Positions 6,966 through 15,083 of a stretch of DNA of 45,069 nt are shown in pieces; within the stretch, counting starts at the first letter, position 1; every line of letters begins with the position of its first letter. The stretch covers positions 1 to 45,069 of the forward strand of contig MELE01000126.1 of assembly GCA_001768615.1 (NCBI GenBank). The letters run 5' to 3'. Under the pieces are notes generated by a model, which saw only the letters and a list, made by a program, of their open reading frames with translations, was not told where the DNA came from and made no database searches. The stretch is from Acidobacteria bacterium RIFCSPLOWO2_12_FULL_67_14b (lineage in GTDB: Bacteria; Acidobacteriota; Vicinamibacteria; Vicinamibacterales; UBA2999). Position numbers and translations under genes: made by a program.

Positions 6966-7990
6966 CGCTGCGCAGACCGGGCGCGGGCGCCCGGCTTCAC
7001 GCGCCCGCCGGCGCGCGCGCGCTTCGACGAGGCGGCTGCCTTGTGGCCGGTGGCCCGCTGGCGCTTGACCAGCGCGCGGTACTCGCGAATCAGCAACTCG
7101 AGGTGCTCGCGCTCCTCGTCCGCGAACTCGAGGAAGATGCGCTTGCCTTCGGAATCCTCGAAGCGCTCGCCGTAGCGCTTGAAGAAGCGGTGCGAGCCGC
7201 GCTCGCAGCGGATGCCGATGCGCAGCGCCTCGAGGTCGTCGACGCCGTCGCGGCGCAGCTGGTCGGCGCCCGCGGCGAACAGGCCGTGGGCCGCGCCCTT
7301 GAAGAACAGGAACGTCGGCCGCGACTCAAGCTGCGGATCCTGCTTGAGCAGGTCCTGGTAGCGCCCTTCGAGCGTGCTCAGGTGGCTCTTTTCCTCGGTC
7401 GCCAGCTTGTGGAAGATCTGCCGGCCCCGCGGGTCCTTGACCAGCCGCGCGCCGCGCGCGTAGAACTCGAGACCGCTGCGCTCGGTGGCAATCGCGATGC
7501 GGAGCGCATCGCGCGCGAACAGCAGCTCGCTGTTCGATCCCTCGTCCTGGGTCACGCGGCCGGTGCTGCACGCGTCGCAGGTGCCGTAGATCTGCACCAC
7601 GCTCTGCCGCGCCGTGAACGCGCGCGCCGCCGCCACCTCTTCGACGAGCGCCTCGATGTCGGAACTGAGGAACTCGTACGAGCGGTTGCAGGTCTTGCAG
7701 ATGAGGTGAAAGTGCCGCGGATGCCGGTACGAATGCTCGAACCGGAAGCGTCCCTCACCGAAGTCGACCTTGCGCGCGATGCCGGCGTCGACCATCCACT
7801 GCAGCGTGCGGTAGACGGTCGCGCGGCTGATCCGATGGTCCGCGCGCTTGATCAGGGCGACCAGGTCGTCCGCGCTGAGGTGGCCCTCCTGCTTGAGGAA
7901 CACGTTGACGATCAGGTCGCGCTTGCTCGAGCGCTTGGTACCGGCAGGCCGAAGACGATCCAGATCCGGAACGGCCGCCGTCGTGGCCAT
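6962..7990 (-). CDS. Fur-family repressor fused to a ferritin-like (rubrerythrin-type) domain
   Basis: A 342-residue protein with two domains in one uninterrupted frame. Residues 1-145 are Fur-like: a winged helix with HRISRATVYRTLQWMVDAGI, the histidine-rich HSYRHPRHFHLICKTC stretch, and two CxxC pairs (C98/C101, C138/C141) that would hold structural zinc. Residues about 150-315 are a four-helix ferritin-like domain with two E-x(n)-EExxH repeats: E170, E199/E200, H203 and E263, E292/E293, H296, which would form a diiron site. A basic tail (RARAGGRVKPGARARSAQR) ends it. Iron or peroxide sensing with built-in iron oxidation is a reasonable inference. The gene starts eight bases after the ErpA-like stop. 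Confidence 0.9.
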   Translation of the reverse strand: MATTAAVPDLDRLRPAGTKRSSKRDLIVNVFLKQEGHLSADDLVALIKRADHRISRATVYRTLQWMVDAGIARKVDFGEGRFRFEHSYRHPRHFHLICKTCNRSYEFLSSDIEALVEEVAAARAFTARQSVVQIYGTCDACSTGRVTQDEGSNSELLFARDALRIAIATERSGLEFYARGARLVKDPRGRQIFHKLATEEKSHLSTLEGRYQDLLKQDPQLESRPTFLFFKGAAHGLFAAGADQLRRDGVDDLEALRIGIRCERGSHRFFKRYGERFEDSEGKRIFLEFADEEREHLELLIREYRALVKRQRATGHKAAASSKRARAGGRVKPGARARSAQR

Positions 7991-7998
7991 GACGCCCT

Positions 7999-8373
7999 CT
8001 AGGCTGTGAAGGACGAGCCGCAGCCGCAGGTCGAAGTCGCGTTCGGGTTCTTGATCGTGAACCCGCCGCCGGTGATGGTGTCGACGAAGTCGACTTCGGC
8101 GCCCTTCAGGTAGCTGATGCTCACCGGATCCACGAACAGCCGGACGCCGTTCGATTCGAACGCCTGGTCGCCCACGCCGCTGCCCTCTTCGATCATCAGC
8201 CCGTACTGGAAGCCCGAGCACCCGCCGCCCTGCACGAACACGCGCAGGCCGCTCTCGGTCTTGCCCTCTTCGGACAGCAGCTCGCGGATCTTCCCGGCCG
8301 CCGCTTCGGTGACGGTGATGATGGTCCCGGGCGCCATCGCCGGAGCTTCATGAGTGTGCGTGTCGGTGTGCAT
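7999..8373 (-). CDS. erpA: A-type iron-sulfur carrier protein (ErpA/IscA family)
   Basis: A 124-residue A-type carrier that receives and delivers Fe-S clusters. The three cluster-binding cysteines are C52 in GGGCSGFQYG and C116/C118 in the CGC near the C-terminus. The N-terminus is histidine-rich (MHTDTHTHEAPAM); M13 is an alternative start. It is the first gene of a run with the Fur-rubrerythrin fusion, PHP, ABC-like and HAD genes. TAAAAT lies twelve bases upstream of the ATG on the minus strand, so the message may be leaderless. Whether it is strictly ErpA or another A-type carrier cannot be settled here. Confidence 0.9.
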   Translation of the reverse strand: MHTDTHTHEAPAMAPGTIITVTEAAAGKIRELLSEEGKTESGLRVFVQGGGCSGFQYGLMIEEGSGVGDQAFESNGVRLFVDPVSISYLKGAEVDFVDTITGGGFTIKNPNATSTCGCGSSFTA

Positions 8374-8421
8374 AATCAGGTTTTATTTTATCAGGGTTCC
8401 AGAGTCCCCAGAGCGTTGTTT

Positions 8422-9957
8422 TTAGGCCGAAAAGCGTGAATCCGCCAGCTCAGCCAGTCGTTCACCCGATTCCTGCTCCAGGTCCTTGTGAAGGCTGTTC
8501 CCGTGGGCGTCCATGGTCACGATGGCCGGGAAGTCCCTAAGTTGTAGATGCCACATCGCCTCCGGAGTTCCAAACTCCAGCAACGACACGCCATCCACCC
8601 GGTCAATGGTCCGCGCGTAGAACTGGGCGGCGCCGCCGATGGCGTTGAGGTAGACCGCGCCGTGCTGCTTCAGCCCGGCCAGGGTCTTCCCGCCCATGCC
8701 GCCCTTGCCGATCACCACGCGCACGCCGTACTTGCCGATGATGTCCGCTTGGTACGGCTCCTCGCGAATGCTCGTCGTCGGCCCCGCCGCCGTGATCTTC
8801 CAGCCGCCGTCGGCCTGCTTGGCCACCACCGGACCGCAGTGATAGATCACCCCGCCGCGCAGGTCCACCGGTGGCGCGTGGCTGGCGAGGTGATGGTGCA
8901 CGGCGTCGCGCCCCGTGAACGCCGGGCCGCTGACCAGCACGACGTCGCCGACCTTCAGCGAGCGGACCGTGGCTTCGTCGATCGGCGCGCGCAGCGCGAC
9001 CTGGCGTCCGGTGCGCTGGAACCCGGCCTGGTCCATCATCGGGATGGTCGGCACCGACGGGTCGCGATAGATCCACTCCTTGATCGCGCCGGTCGTGCCG
9101 TCGAGCACGATGCCGAGGCGGCGGTAGGCCCAGCAGTCGTAGGCAATCGAGACGAAGAAGCTTGCCGGCAGGCGATTCTGCGCGCCGACCTTGCAGCCGA
9201 TCAGCGAGACCTTGCCGCCGAAGCCCATCGTGCCGACGCCGAGCGTGTTCACCGTGCGCATGATCTCGGCCTCGAGGGCCGCCAGCCGCGGGTCGGGATT
9301 GACGTCGTCCACGCTGCGGAACAACTGCTGCTTCGCTTCCGCATAGCCGCTCGTGCGGTCGCCGCCGATGCACACGCCGATGGCGCCCGGCGCGCAGCCC
9401 TTGCCCTGGGCGTTCCAGACCGCGTGCAGGATGCACTTGCGCACGCCGTCGATGGTGCGATCCGCCCGGCCCAGGTGGGCCAGCTCCGACGGCAGCGAGT
9501 ACTGCGCGTTCATGTTTTCGCAGCCGCCGCCCTTGAGCAGCAGCTTGACCTCGACGTCGGCGCGGTCCCACTGCTCGAAGTGCAGCACCGGCGTACCGGG
9601 GCCGAGGTTGTTGCCGCTGTTCTCGCCGGTGAGCGAGTCGACCGAGTTCGGGCGGAGCTTGCCGCGCTTGGTGGCCTCGGCGATCGCGGCCTTGATCTGC
9701 TGCTTCATCCAGATCTGATTGGCGCCGACCGGGGTCTTGATCTCGAAGGTCGGCATGCCGGTGTCCTGGCAGATGGCGCCTTCGATGTCGGCCGCCTGAT
9801 CGATGTTCTGCCCGATGATGGCCAGCGCCTGCCTGGCGCGCGAGCCCTCGTCTTCCTCGTCGAGGGCGTGCTTCATGGCGGCGCGGACGTCGGGCGGCAG
9901 GTCCGTCGACGTCTTGACGATCAACGCCACCATGGAGTCGAAAAAGCCTGGGAGCAT
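8422..9957 (-). CDS. fumA: Class I fumarate hydratase, alpha and beta domains fused
   Basis: A 511-residue iron-sulfur fumarase that interconverts fumarate and malate in the TCA cycle. The alpha domain has ICQDTGMP (C63), GENSGNNLGPGTP, GGGCENM (C146), and GCAPGAIGVCIGGDRTSG (C188, C196), with C255 in LIGCKVG; three of these should bind the [4Fe-4S] cluster. The beta domain starts near residue 320 and contains LVSGPAFTGRDAVHHHL, YHCGPV, GPTTSIREEPY and IGKGGMGGKT. Both domains in one chain at this length match the FumA/FumB type. M9 is a possible alternative start. It depends on Fe-S assembly, consistent with the neighbouring carrier gene. Confidence 0.95.
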   Translation of the reverse strand: MLPGFFDSMVALIVKTSTDLPPDVRAAMKHALDEEDEGSRARQALAIIGQNIDQAADIEGAICQDTGMPTFEIKTPVGANQIWMKQQIKAAIAEATKRGKLRPNSVDSLTGENSGNNLGPGTPVLHFEQWDRADVEVKLLLKGGGCENMNAQYSLPSELAHLGRADRTIDGVRKCILHAVWNAQGKGCAPGAIGVCIGGDRTSGYAEAKQQLFRSVDDVNPDPRLAALEAEIMRTVNTLGVGTMGFGGKVSLIGCKVGAQNRLPASFFVSIAYDCWAYRRLGIVLDGTTGAIKEWIYRDPSVPTIPMMDQAGFQRTGRQVALRAPIDEATVRSLKVGDVVLVSGPAFTGRDAVHHHLASHAPPVDLRGGVIYHCGPVVAKQADGGWKITAAGPTTSIREEPYQADIIGKYGVRVVIGKGGMGGKTLAGLKQHGAVYLNAIGGAAQFYARTIDRVDGVSLLEFGTPEAMWHLQLRDFPAIVTMDAHGNSLHKDLEQESGERLAELADSRFSA

Positions 9958-9970
9958 CTGTTAAGTGTAG

Positions 9971-10014
9971 CGACAAACCTTTCGGCTGGTGGCGACAAAC
10001 CTTTAGGTTTGTCG
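9971..10014. repeat. GACAAACC-type palindrome, copy 1
   Basis: A half site CGACAAACCT at 9971-9980 followed by the full palindrome CGACAAACCT-TT-AGGTTTGTCG at 9993-10014. It is one of five members of this family in the window (others at 18487, 24175, 27030 and 36803), here downstream of nothing coding and upstream of fumarase on the minus strand. Confidence 0.85.
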
Positions 10015-10047
10015 GCCGCGCGGATTCGCTATCGCCACTGCTGGAGT

Positions 10048-10282
10048 GCGCTTACGCGCGGCGAGGGGTCTCCCGGCGTTCGCGCGCACCGAGCGACTCG
10101 AGGCGAGTCGCTCGGTGCTCTCGTTCGGCGGTCAAATCTCCCTCGGCGCATCAAGCTCTTGGGCTATGGACGCGCCAAAGACGGCAAGACGCCGCGTGTA
10201 GCCTCTGGTCGATTTGACGGGGAACTTTTGTAATCCCCTCACTCGAGCTCACGCCGGAAGACCCCTCACCGCGCGTAAGCGC
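10048..10282. mobile_element. 235-bp MITE-like element, copy A
   Basis: Bounded by terminal inverted repeats of 31 bases (10048-10078 and 10252-10282, two mismatches), each ending in a CTCCCGGCG-like core. The interior holds a perfect 14-base-pair hairpin (10087-10117, three-base loop) and a stretch nearly identical to copy B at 11662-11896 in opposite orientation, with the shared words GGTCAAATCTCCCTCGGCGC and CTTGGGCTATGGACGCGCC. Copy B is also exactly 235 bp. No transposase is encoded, so this is a non-autonomous element. An open frame across the core (RRSNLPRRI then LLGYGRA) is shared by both copies but is probably incidental. Confidence 0.8.
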
Positions 10283-10445
10283 CTGCGGTGAATTGCCTCT
10301 TGACCCATTGCGGCATGGGAACCAGGGACACGCCAGCCGAGAATTGTTGTGATGTCGTAGATTTGAGCTTGACGTTATGAACTGGACCTACGGTGTGATA
10401 TTGCGTCATTGCTCTAACCCGAGACAAGCGGCATGAACTGTGGGT
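10283..10445. other. Unassigned spacer between element A and the small minus-strand gene
   Basis: About 160 bases of lower GC content than the surroundings, with no open frame, repeat or RNA that I can recognise. It forms part of the accessory patch between the two inverted 235-bp elements. Confidence 0.4.
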
Positions 10446-10474
10446 AGTGGGTCAGTTTGAATAACTGACCCACT
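10446..10474 (-). terminator. Hairpin terminator for the small minus-strand gene
   Basis: Perfect 12-base-pair inverted repeat AGTGGGTCAGTT / AACTGACCCACT around a five-base loop. It lies seven bases after the stop of the 82-residue gene. There is no clear T-tract. It also resembles the GGGTC-palindrome repeats elsewhere. Confidence 0.5.
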
Positions 10475-10480
10475 TTCCCC

Positions 10481-10729
10481 CTATTTCTTCCGCTTCAGCA
10501 ATTGTAGTTCGGCCCTAAGCCTTGAGATCTGATCCGCTAGGCTCTTGCAGGTTCTTGAATCAAGACTCTCAATTACCACCTGGTCGATAAAGCCCTTCTT
10601 CTTGCCACCCACCAGTTTTAGGTGATCCTCAAGGCGGCGCATAACGTGTGGAGAAATAGCGATGGTGCCGTTCCTACTGCTACTGCTGGGTACTGACCCT
10701 AGAGCGTTCTTACTTGTATGAAGAATCAT
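10481..10729 (-). CDS. Small protein, possible ribbon-helix-helix DNA-binding protein
   Basis: An 82-residue protein I do not recognise by family. The middle, GTIAISPHVMRRLEDHL then KGFIDQVVIESLDSR, fits the strand-helix-helix pattern of ribbon-helix-helix regulators: a short beta strand, a helix with positive residues, and a turn before a second helix. The C-terminal 25 residues (LADQISRLRAELQLLKRKK) look like a short basic coiled coil. It lies between the two inverted 235-bp elements in a less GC-rich patch, so it was probably acquired. No partner toxin is visible; an antitoxin or plasmid-like regulator role is only a guess. Confidence 0.55.
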   Translation of the reverse strand: MILHTSKNALGSVPSSSSRNGTIAISPHVMRRLEDHLKLVGGKKKGFIDQVVIESLDSRTCKSLADQISRLRAELQLLKRKK

Positions 10730-10742
10730 AAAATTGCTCCCT

Positions 10743-10783
10743 AAAAAGAAAAATGCCGCCGGGGTGTCGGACCCGGTCGGCGT
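10743..10783 (-). terminator. Intrinsic terminator on the minus strand
   Basis: Read on the minus strand, a GC-rich stem (GCCG and CCGGG paired with CCCGG and CGGC, one bulged base) is followed by TTTTTCTTTTT. This is the classical form of an intrinsic terminator. It follows the broken transposase and precedes the 82-residue gene. Confidence 0.7.
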
Positions 10784-10841
10784 TTGTTACTCGCACCTCG
10801 CGGTGCGCGACGAGTGATGATCGCCCTATTCGAAGCGATTT

Positions 10842-11342
10842 TCAAGCGGAAAGAAGAGCAACGATTTCTTCAATGTCCCACACGTGATCGGAGACGCCTG
10901 CGGCCATAGCGGGCGTCACGCGGAGCGACTGATGCACCCTGGCGAAATTGTAGTACATGAAGAACAGCGCGACCATCGCCGCGTGGTTCTCCACCTTACG
11001 CGAGAACGCATTGGTCAGCCGAGTGAACCGGCGCATGGACATTCTCAGCGTTAGGTTACTGCGTTCGATGTAGGACGTGGAAATGTGCTTCTGTTCGGGT
11101 TCTCCGATCACGGGCTTCGTTTCGCAACCCACGCAGGCCGGAGGCGAGTAGCGGCCCGCGTTGTGACTGGCCGCAAACTTCTTCAGAACCACTCCGAGAT
11201 CGACGTCTTCACCGAAGGCCGCAACGACGGCGGGCGGATAGTGCGACAGACCGTCCGTCGAAATCTGCACACGGCCGCTGACTCGGCCCGCGAGATCCTG
11301 CATGAACTCGTGCGAGTCCTCCGTGGTCCGCCCGCCATATCC
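10842..11342 (-). pseudogene. IS1-family transposase, C-terminal fragment
   Basis: The minus-strand frame from about 11342 encodes GYGGRTTEDSHEFMQDLAGR and continues through QISTDGLSHYPPAV, YIERSNLTLRMSMRRFTRLTNAFSRKVENH and YYNFARVHQSLRVTPAMAAG. This is the C-terminal DDE part of an IS1-type transposase common in soil bacteria. In frame, a TAA lies at 11357-11355 and a TGA just beyond it, so the N-terminal DNA-binding half and the first catalytic aspartate region are missing. The longest ATG frame starts at 11303 (153 residues). I see no matching terminal inverted repeats at its ends. It is probably inactive. Confidence 0.85.
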
Positions 11343-11357
11343 GCGCCAGACAGGTTA

Positions 11358-11661
11358 GGATCAACGGGTGGGCGTTTGGTGCGCTTCGCGGCTTTGGCCA
11401 TGACCCCCATTGTGTCATGCTAAAGCCGCTTCACTTCGGGGGCTCAAATCGAAAGGAGCCCACTACGGAACTGTGGTGGGCCGTCCGGTCCTCCGAACAG
11501 CACGTAAACTTGTCCTGCGAAAACATGCGGTTAAATGCCGCATCGGTGTGATGGGGTCTGGACGAACCTAAACTACTTGTGGCGCGAATTCTACATCGTT
11601 CCGCATCCACGTCAGGTCGGGCCTTAGAAAGCCCGGTCAGGGTATGACAAGTGCCCTCGGC
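11358..11661. other. Non-coding remnant upstream of the transposase fragment
   Basis: About 300 bases with no credible gene. It holds two imperfect hairpins: one with arms GCCCACTAC and GTGGTGGGC (near 11458-11482) and one ATGCGG-TTAAATG-CCGCAT (near 11525-11543). The segment from about 11550 to 11600 looks like the outer end of the degraded insertion sequence, but no boundary can be proved. Confidence 0.4.
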
Positions 11662-11896
11662 CGCGTCGCGCGGGGAGGTCATCTCCCGGCGTGAGTTCGA
11701 GCGAGGTGATACAAGAGTTCCTCGTCAAATCGACCAGAGGCCGTACTCGGCGTCTTGCCGTCTCTGGCGCGTCCATAGCCCAAGAGCTCAATGCGCCGAG
11801 GGAGATTTGACCGCCGAGCGAGAGCCCTCCCGCTTATCACTACGCTCCTGACGCCGGGCGCACGAACGCCGGGAGATGACCTCCCCGCGCGACGCG
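11662..11896. mobile_element. 235-bp MITE-like element, copy B (inverted relative to copy A)
   Basis: The terminal inverted repeats are perfect over 30 bases (11662-11691 and 11867-11896), with the core GGTCATCTCCCGGCG. Between them lies the reverse complement of the copy A core. The length is 235 bp, as for copy A. The pair faces each other around the small gene and the transposase fragment, so the 10048-11896 segment has the shape of a composite element. A 78-residue minus-strand frame spans most of it but has no features of a real protein. Confidence 0.82.
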
Positions 11897-11954
11897 TGCC
11901 ACTCAGGCGTGCCACTCAGCGAACCTTCCCAAGGCCGCCATCGTCTCACCGTAG

Positions 11955-14402
11955 GTGAAACACTCCCTGCGGCGCCTCCTCAAGAGCCCGGCCTTCGCGT
12001 TCACCGCCATCATCACCGTGGGCGCCGCCATCGGCGCCAACGCGCTGATCTTCAGCGTCGTCAACGGCATCATCCTCAAGCCGCTGCCCTACGCCCAGCC
12101 CGAGTCGCTGGTGGGCACGTGGCTCGTGGCGCCGGGCGTCATGCAGGGCCCGCTCAACCAGTCGGCCGCGACGTATTTCATGTTGCGCGACAGCGCGCAG
12201 TCGTTCCAGGACATCGGCCTCTGGAATGATGGATCCGCCACCGTCACGGGACGAGGCGAGCCGGAGCAGGTGGAAACGCTCAACGTGACCGACGGCACGC
12301 TGCCGATCCTCGGCATTCAACCGGCGCTCGGCCGCGGCTTCAGCAAGGAAGACGACCTGCCGAACGGCCCGGGCGTCGTGATGGTGTCGCATCGGTACTG
12401 GCAGCGCGCGTTCGGCGCAAGTCCCGCGGCCATCGGTCAGAGCCTGATGGTGAACGGCACCGCCCGCGAGGTCATCGGCGTGCTGCCCGAAGATTTCACG
12501 TTCCTCCGTGCCAACCCGCTCGTGATCATGCCGATGAAGCTCGATCGCGCGACCATTCACGCGGCGGGGTTCAACTACCGGGGCCTCGCGCGTCTCAAGA
12601 CCGGCGTCAGCCTCGACCAGGCCAACGCCGATGTGTTGCGCTTGCTGCCGTCGCTGACCGAGCGGTTCCCGCTGCCGCCCGGCTTCACGCAGAAGATGTT
12701 CGACGATGCGCGATTCGGATCGCTGGTGCGTCCGCTCGAGATCGACGTGGTCGGCGACATCGGCAGCATGCTGTGGATCCTGCTGGGCACGGTGGCGCTG
12801 GTCCTGCTGGTGGCCTGCGCCAACGTCGCCAACCTCTTCCTCGTGCGCGCGGAAGCGCGCCAACAGGAGCTGGCGGTCCGCCTCGCGCTCGGCGCCGAGG
12901 CCCGCCGCATCGCGTGGGAGCTGATGTCCGAATCCCTGCTGGTCGCCATGCTCGGCGGCGTGCTGGGCGTGGCGCTCGCCTACGGCGGCATCCAGTTGCT
13001 GGTCTACCTGCAGCCGGCGCAATTGCCGCGCCTGAGCGAGATCACGCTGGATCCGATCGTGCTCGCCTTCACGCTCGGCGTGTCGCTGGTGGCGGGATTG
13101 CTGTTCGGCGCGATGCCGATCGCGAAATACGCGCGCCCGCAATTGGCGTCGGCCCTGAACGACAGCTCGCGCGGCTCGAGCGAAGGCCGCGAGCGGCATC
13201 GCGCCCGTAACGGCCTCGTGGTCGCGCAGGTCGCGCTCGCCGCGGTCCTGCTCGTGGCCTCCGGGTTGATGGTCCGCACCTTTCTCGCGATTCGCGACGT
13301 GCCGCCGGGATTCACGCATCCGGAAGAGGTGCTGACGCTCCGCCTCTCGATTCCGACGGCCGTGGTCGCCGATCAGGGCGAGGTCGCGCGCATGCACGAG
13401 CAGATCGTCCGGAAGATCGAGGCCGTCGGCGGCGTTGAATCCGTCGGCGTGTCCTCGTCCATTACGATGGACGGCAACAGCAACAACGATCCGATCTGGG
13501 TCGAGGACTTTCCGCAGGCCGACACCACCATCCCGGCGCTGCGCCGGATGAAGTACCTCGGCGAGCGCTACTTCGCGACCATGGGCAATCCGGTGATCGC
13601 CGGCCGTGACTTCACGTGGGCCGACGTCCATCATGCGGCACCGGTCGCGATCATCAGCGACAACCTGGCGCGCGAATACTGGGGCGAGCCCGCCAAGGCG
13701 ATTGGCAAACGGGTCCGCCGCACGTCGAAGACCGAATGGATCGAGATTGTCGGCGTCGTCGGCAACGAGCGCCAGGACGGCGCGACCAAGCCGGCGCCGA
13801 CGACGATCTACTGGCCGATGCGGGCCAGTGCCGCCGGGGCGGGCATTGCCTTCGTGCAGCGATCGATGGCTTATGCCATTCGCTCGTCGCGGCTGCAGTC
13901 GCCGGGGTTCATGAGTGAAGTGCAGCAGGCGGTGTGGAGCGTGAACCCGAACCTGCCGCTCGCGCGGGTCAGGACACTGGCGCAGATGTACGAGGAGTCG
14001 ATGGCGCAAACGTCCTTCGTGCTGGTGATCCTCGGCATTGCCGCCGGCGTCACGCTGCTGCTCGGCGTGGTCGGCATCTACGGCGTGATCGCCTACATCG
14101 TGTCGCAGCGCCGGCGCGAGATCGGCATCCGGATGGCGCTCGGCGCGCGGGGCGGCGAGGTGCAGCGCCTGTTCATCACGCGTGGCATCATCCTCACCGC
14201 CGCGGGGCTCCTGGTGGGTCTCACGGCGGCGGCGGCGCTCATGCGGCTGCTCACGGCGCTGCTGTTCGGCGTGAGCCCGTTCGATCCGATGACCTACGGC
14301 GCGGTGGTCGCCGGCCTGGCGGCGGTGGCGTTGGTCGCGACATGGCTGCCGGCCCGGCAGGCCACGCGCATCGACCCCATGTCCGCCCTGCGGTCGGAGT
14401 AA
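11955..14402 (+). CDS. ADOP-type permease (duplicated MacB/FtsX permease)
   Basis: An 815-residue membrane protein with two tandem MacB_PCD-FtsX units. Each has one N-terminal transmembrane helix, a large periplasmic domain and three further helices: the first unit has its helix near residues 13-37 and FtsX helices near 273-375, the second starts near 420 and ends with FtsX helices near 685-805. The repeated V-x-Q-R-R-R-E-I-G-I-R-M-A-L-G-A motif in the second unit matches L-A-V-R-L-A-L-G-A in the first. Proteins of this plan without an attached ATPase are called ADOP and are expanded in Acidobacteriota. The substrate is unknown. The start is GTG at 11955. No ATPase gene is adjacent. Confidence 0.93.
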   Translation: MKHSLRRLLKSPAFAFTAIITVGAAIGANALIFSVVNGIILKPLPYAQPESLVGTWLVAPGVMQGPLNQSAATYFMLRDSAQSFQDIGLWNDGSATVTGRGEPEQVETLNVTDGTLPILGIQPALGRGFSKEDDLPNGPGVVMVSHRYWQRAFGASPAAIGQSLMVNGTAREVIGVLPEDFTFLRANPLVIMPMKLDRATIHAAGFNYRGLARLKTGVSLDQANADVLRLLPSLTERFPLPPGFTQKMFDDARFGSLVRPLEIDVVGDIGSMLWILLGTVALVLLVACANVANLFLVRAEARQQELAVRLALGAEARRIAWELMSESLLVAMLGGVLGVALAYGGIQLLVYLQPAQLPRLSEITLDPIVLAFTLGVSLVAGLLFGAMPIAKYARPQLASALNDSSRGSSEGRERHRARNGLVVAQVALAAVLLVASGLMVRTFLAIRDVPPGFTHPEEVLTLRLSIPTAVVADQGEVARMHEQIVRKIEAVGGVESVGVSSSITMDGNSNNDPIWVEDFPQADTTIPALRRMKYLGERYFATMGNPVIAGRDFTWADVHHAAPVAIISDNLAREYWGEPAKAIGKRVRRTSKTEWIEIVGVVGNERQDGATKPAPTTIYWPMRASAAGAGIAFVQRSMAYAIRSSRLQSPGFMSEVQQAVWSVNPNLPLARVRTLAQMYEESMAQTSFVLVILGIAAGVTLLLGVVGIYGVIAYIVSQRRREIGIRMALGARGGEVQRLFITRGIILTAAGLLVGLTAAAALMRLLTALLFGVSPFDPMTYGAVVAGLAAVALVATWLPARQATRIDPMSALRSE

Positions 14403-14428
14403 TCCGGGCTCCGGGCTCCGGGGGCTCC
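14403..14428. repeat. Short GGGCTCC tandem tract
   Basis: Reiterated TCCGGGC/GGGCTCC words between convergent genes. It is one of several spacer-filling tandem tracts in the window, each with its own unit. Confidence 0.6.
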
Positions 14429-14431
14429 ATC

Positions 14432-15082
14432 CTACTTCCCGAAGATCAGGAAGTATTGATACTGCAGAAACGGCTCCTGGCGAATCAGCCGGAGCCCTGC
14501 TTTCTCCGCGTCCTTCACCACCACGTCGGGGCTGACACGCTCTTCCGGCGGCGGCCCCGGCCCGGTGCCATCCAGCTTGAAGTCCACGATGCCGATGCGT
14601 CCTTGTGGCTTGAGCGCGCGCGCGAGGTTCGCGAGCATGGTCACGCGGTCCTGGATCTCGGGGTAGGCGTCCACGATCAGCACCGCGTCGAGCGACCGCT
14701 CGGGCAGGCGCGGATTGCTGCCGACGCCCAACACCGGCTTGACATTGGTCAGCCCCTCGCGCTGCACGCGCCGCGAGATGGCGTTGATCATTCCCTGCTG
14801 CACGTCTTCGGCATAGACGAGGCCCTGGGGCCCGACGCGGCGAGCGAGGTGGATGGTGAACCAGCCGCTGCCGGCGCCGATGTCGCCGACCACCGAGGCG
14901 TCGGCGATGCCCATGGCGTCCATGATCTGATCGGGAGGCTGCCAGAGATGACGGTCGGGGGCTTCGAGGAGGCCGAGGTCCGAGGGCGGGAACAGCCGGC
15001 CCTGCCCGGTGGGCGTTTGCGCCGAGGCCGATGCGGCCAGCAGCAACAGAGCCGCCGAGAAGCGCAGAAGGCGAATGGGCAT
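14432..15082 (-). CDS. SAM-dependent methyltransferase with a signal peptide
   Basis: A 216-residue class I methyltransferase fold. The SAM-binding motif I is VVGDIGAGSGWFTIHLARRVG (about residues 64-84), followed by VYAEDVQQ and the GRIGIVDFKLDG strand. Its N-terminus, MPIRLLRFSAALLLLAASASAQ, is a convincing cleavable signal peptide, which would put the enzyme in the periplasm where SAM is not expected. I recall homologues with the same DRHLWQPPDQIMDAMGI region and a leader, so this is probably not a sequencing artefact. The start lies eight bases after the bioY stop, with a 13-base palindrome overlapping that stop. The substrate is unknown. Confidence 0.85.
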   Translation of the reverse strand: MPIRLLRFSAALLLLAASASAQTPTGQGRLFPPSDLGLLEAPDRHLWQPPDQIMDAMGIADASVVGDIGAGSGWFTIHLARRVGPQGLVYAEDVQQGMINAISRRVQREGLTNVKPVLGVGSNPRLPERSLDAVLIVDAYPEIQDRVTMLANLARALKPQGRIGIVDFKLDGTGPGPPPEERVSPDVVVKDAEKAGLRLIRQEPFLQYQYFLIFGK

Positions 15083-15083
15083 C

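Noticed and set aside
8422-9957. Selenocysteine UGA in genes near tRNA-Sec
   Set aside because: The redox and Fe-S genes in the window have ordinary cysteines at the active positions and no in-frame UGA that interrupts a family domain.
10842-11342. A complete, active IS1-family insertion sequence
   Set aside because: The frame is interrupted by stops before the N-terminal half and no matching terminal inverted repeats were found.
11431-11682. An 83-codon minus-strand frame near the transposase fragment
   Set aside because: No ribosome binding site or recognisable features, and it runs into the terminal repeat of element B.
11946-14009. A 687-codon open frame on the minus strand
   Set aside because: It is antisense to the ADOP permease, and its composition (Arg, His, Asp, Gln rich) is that of a shadow frame.
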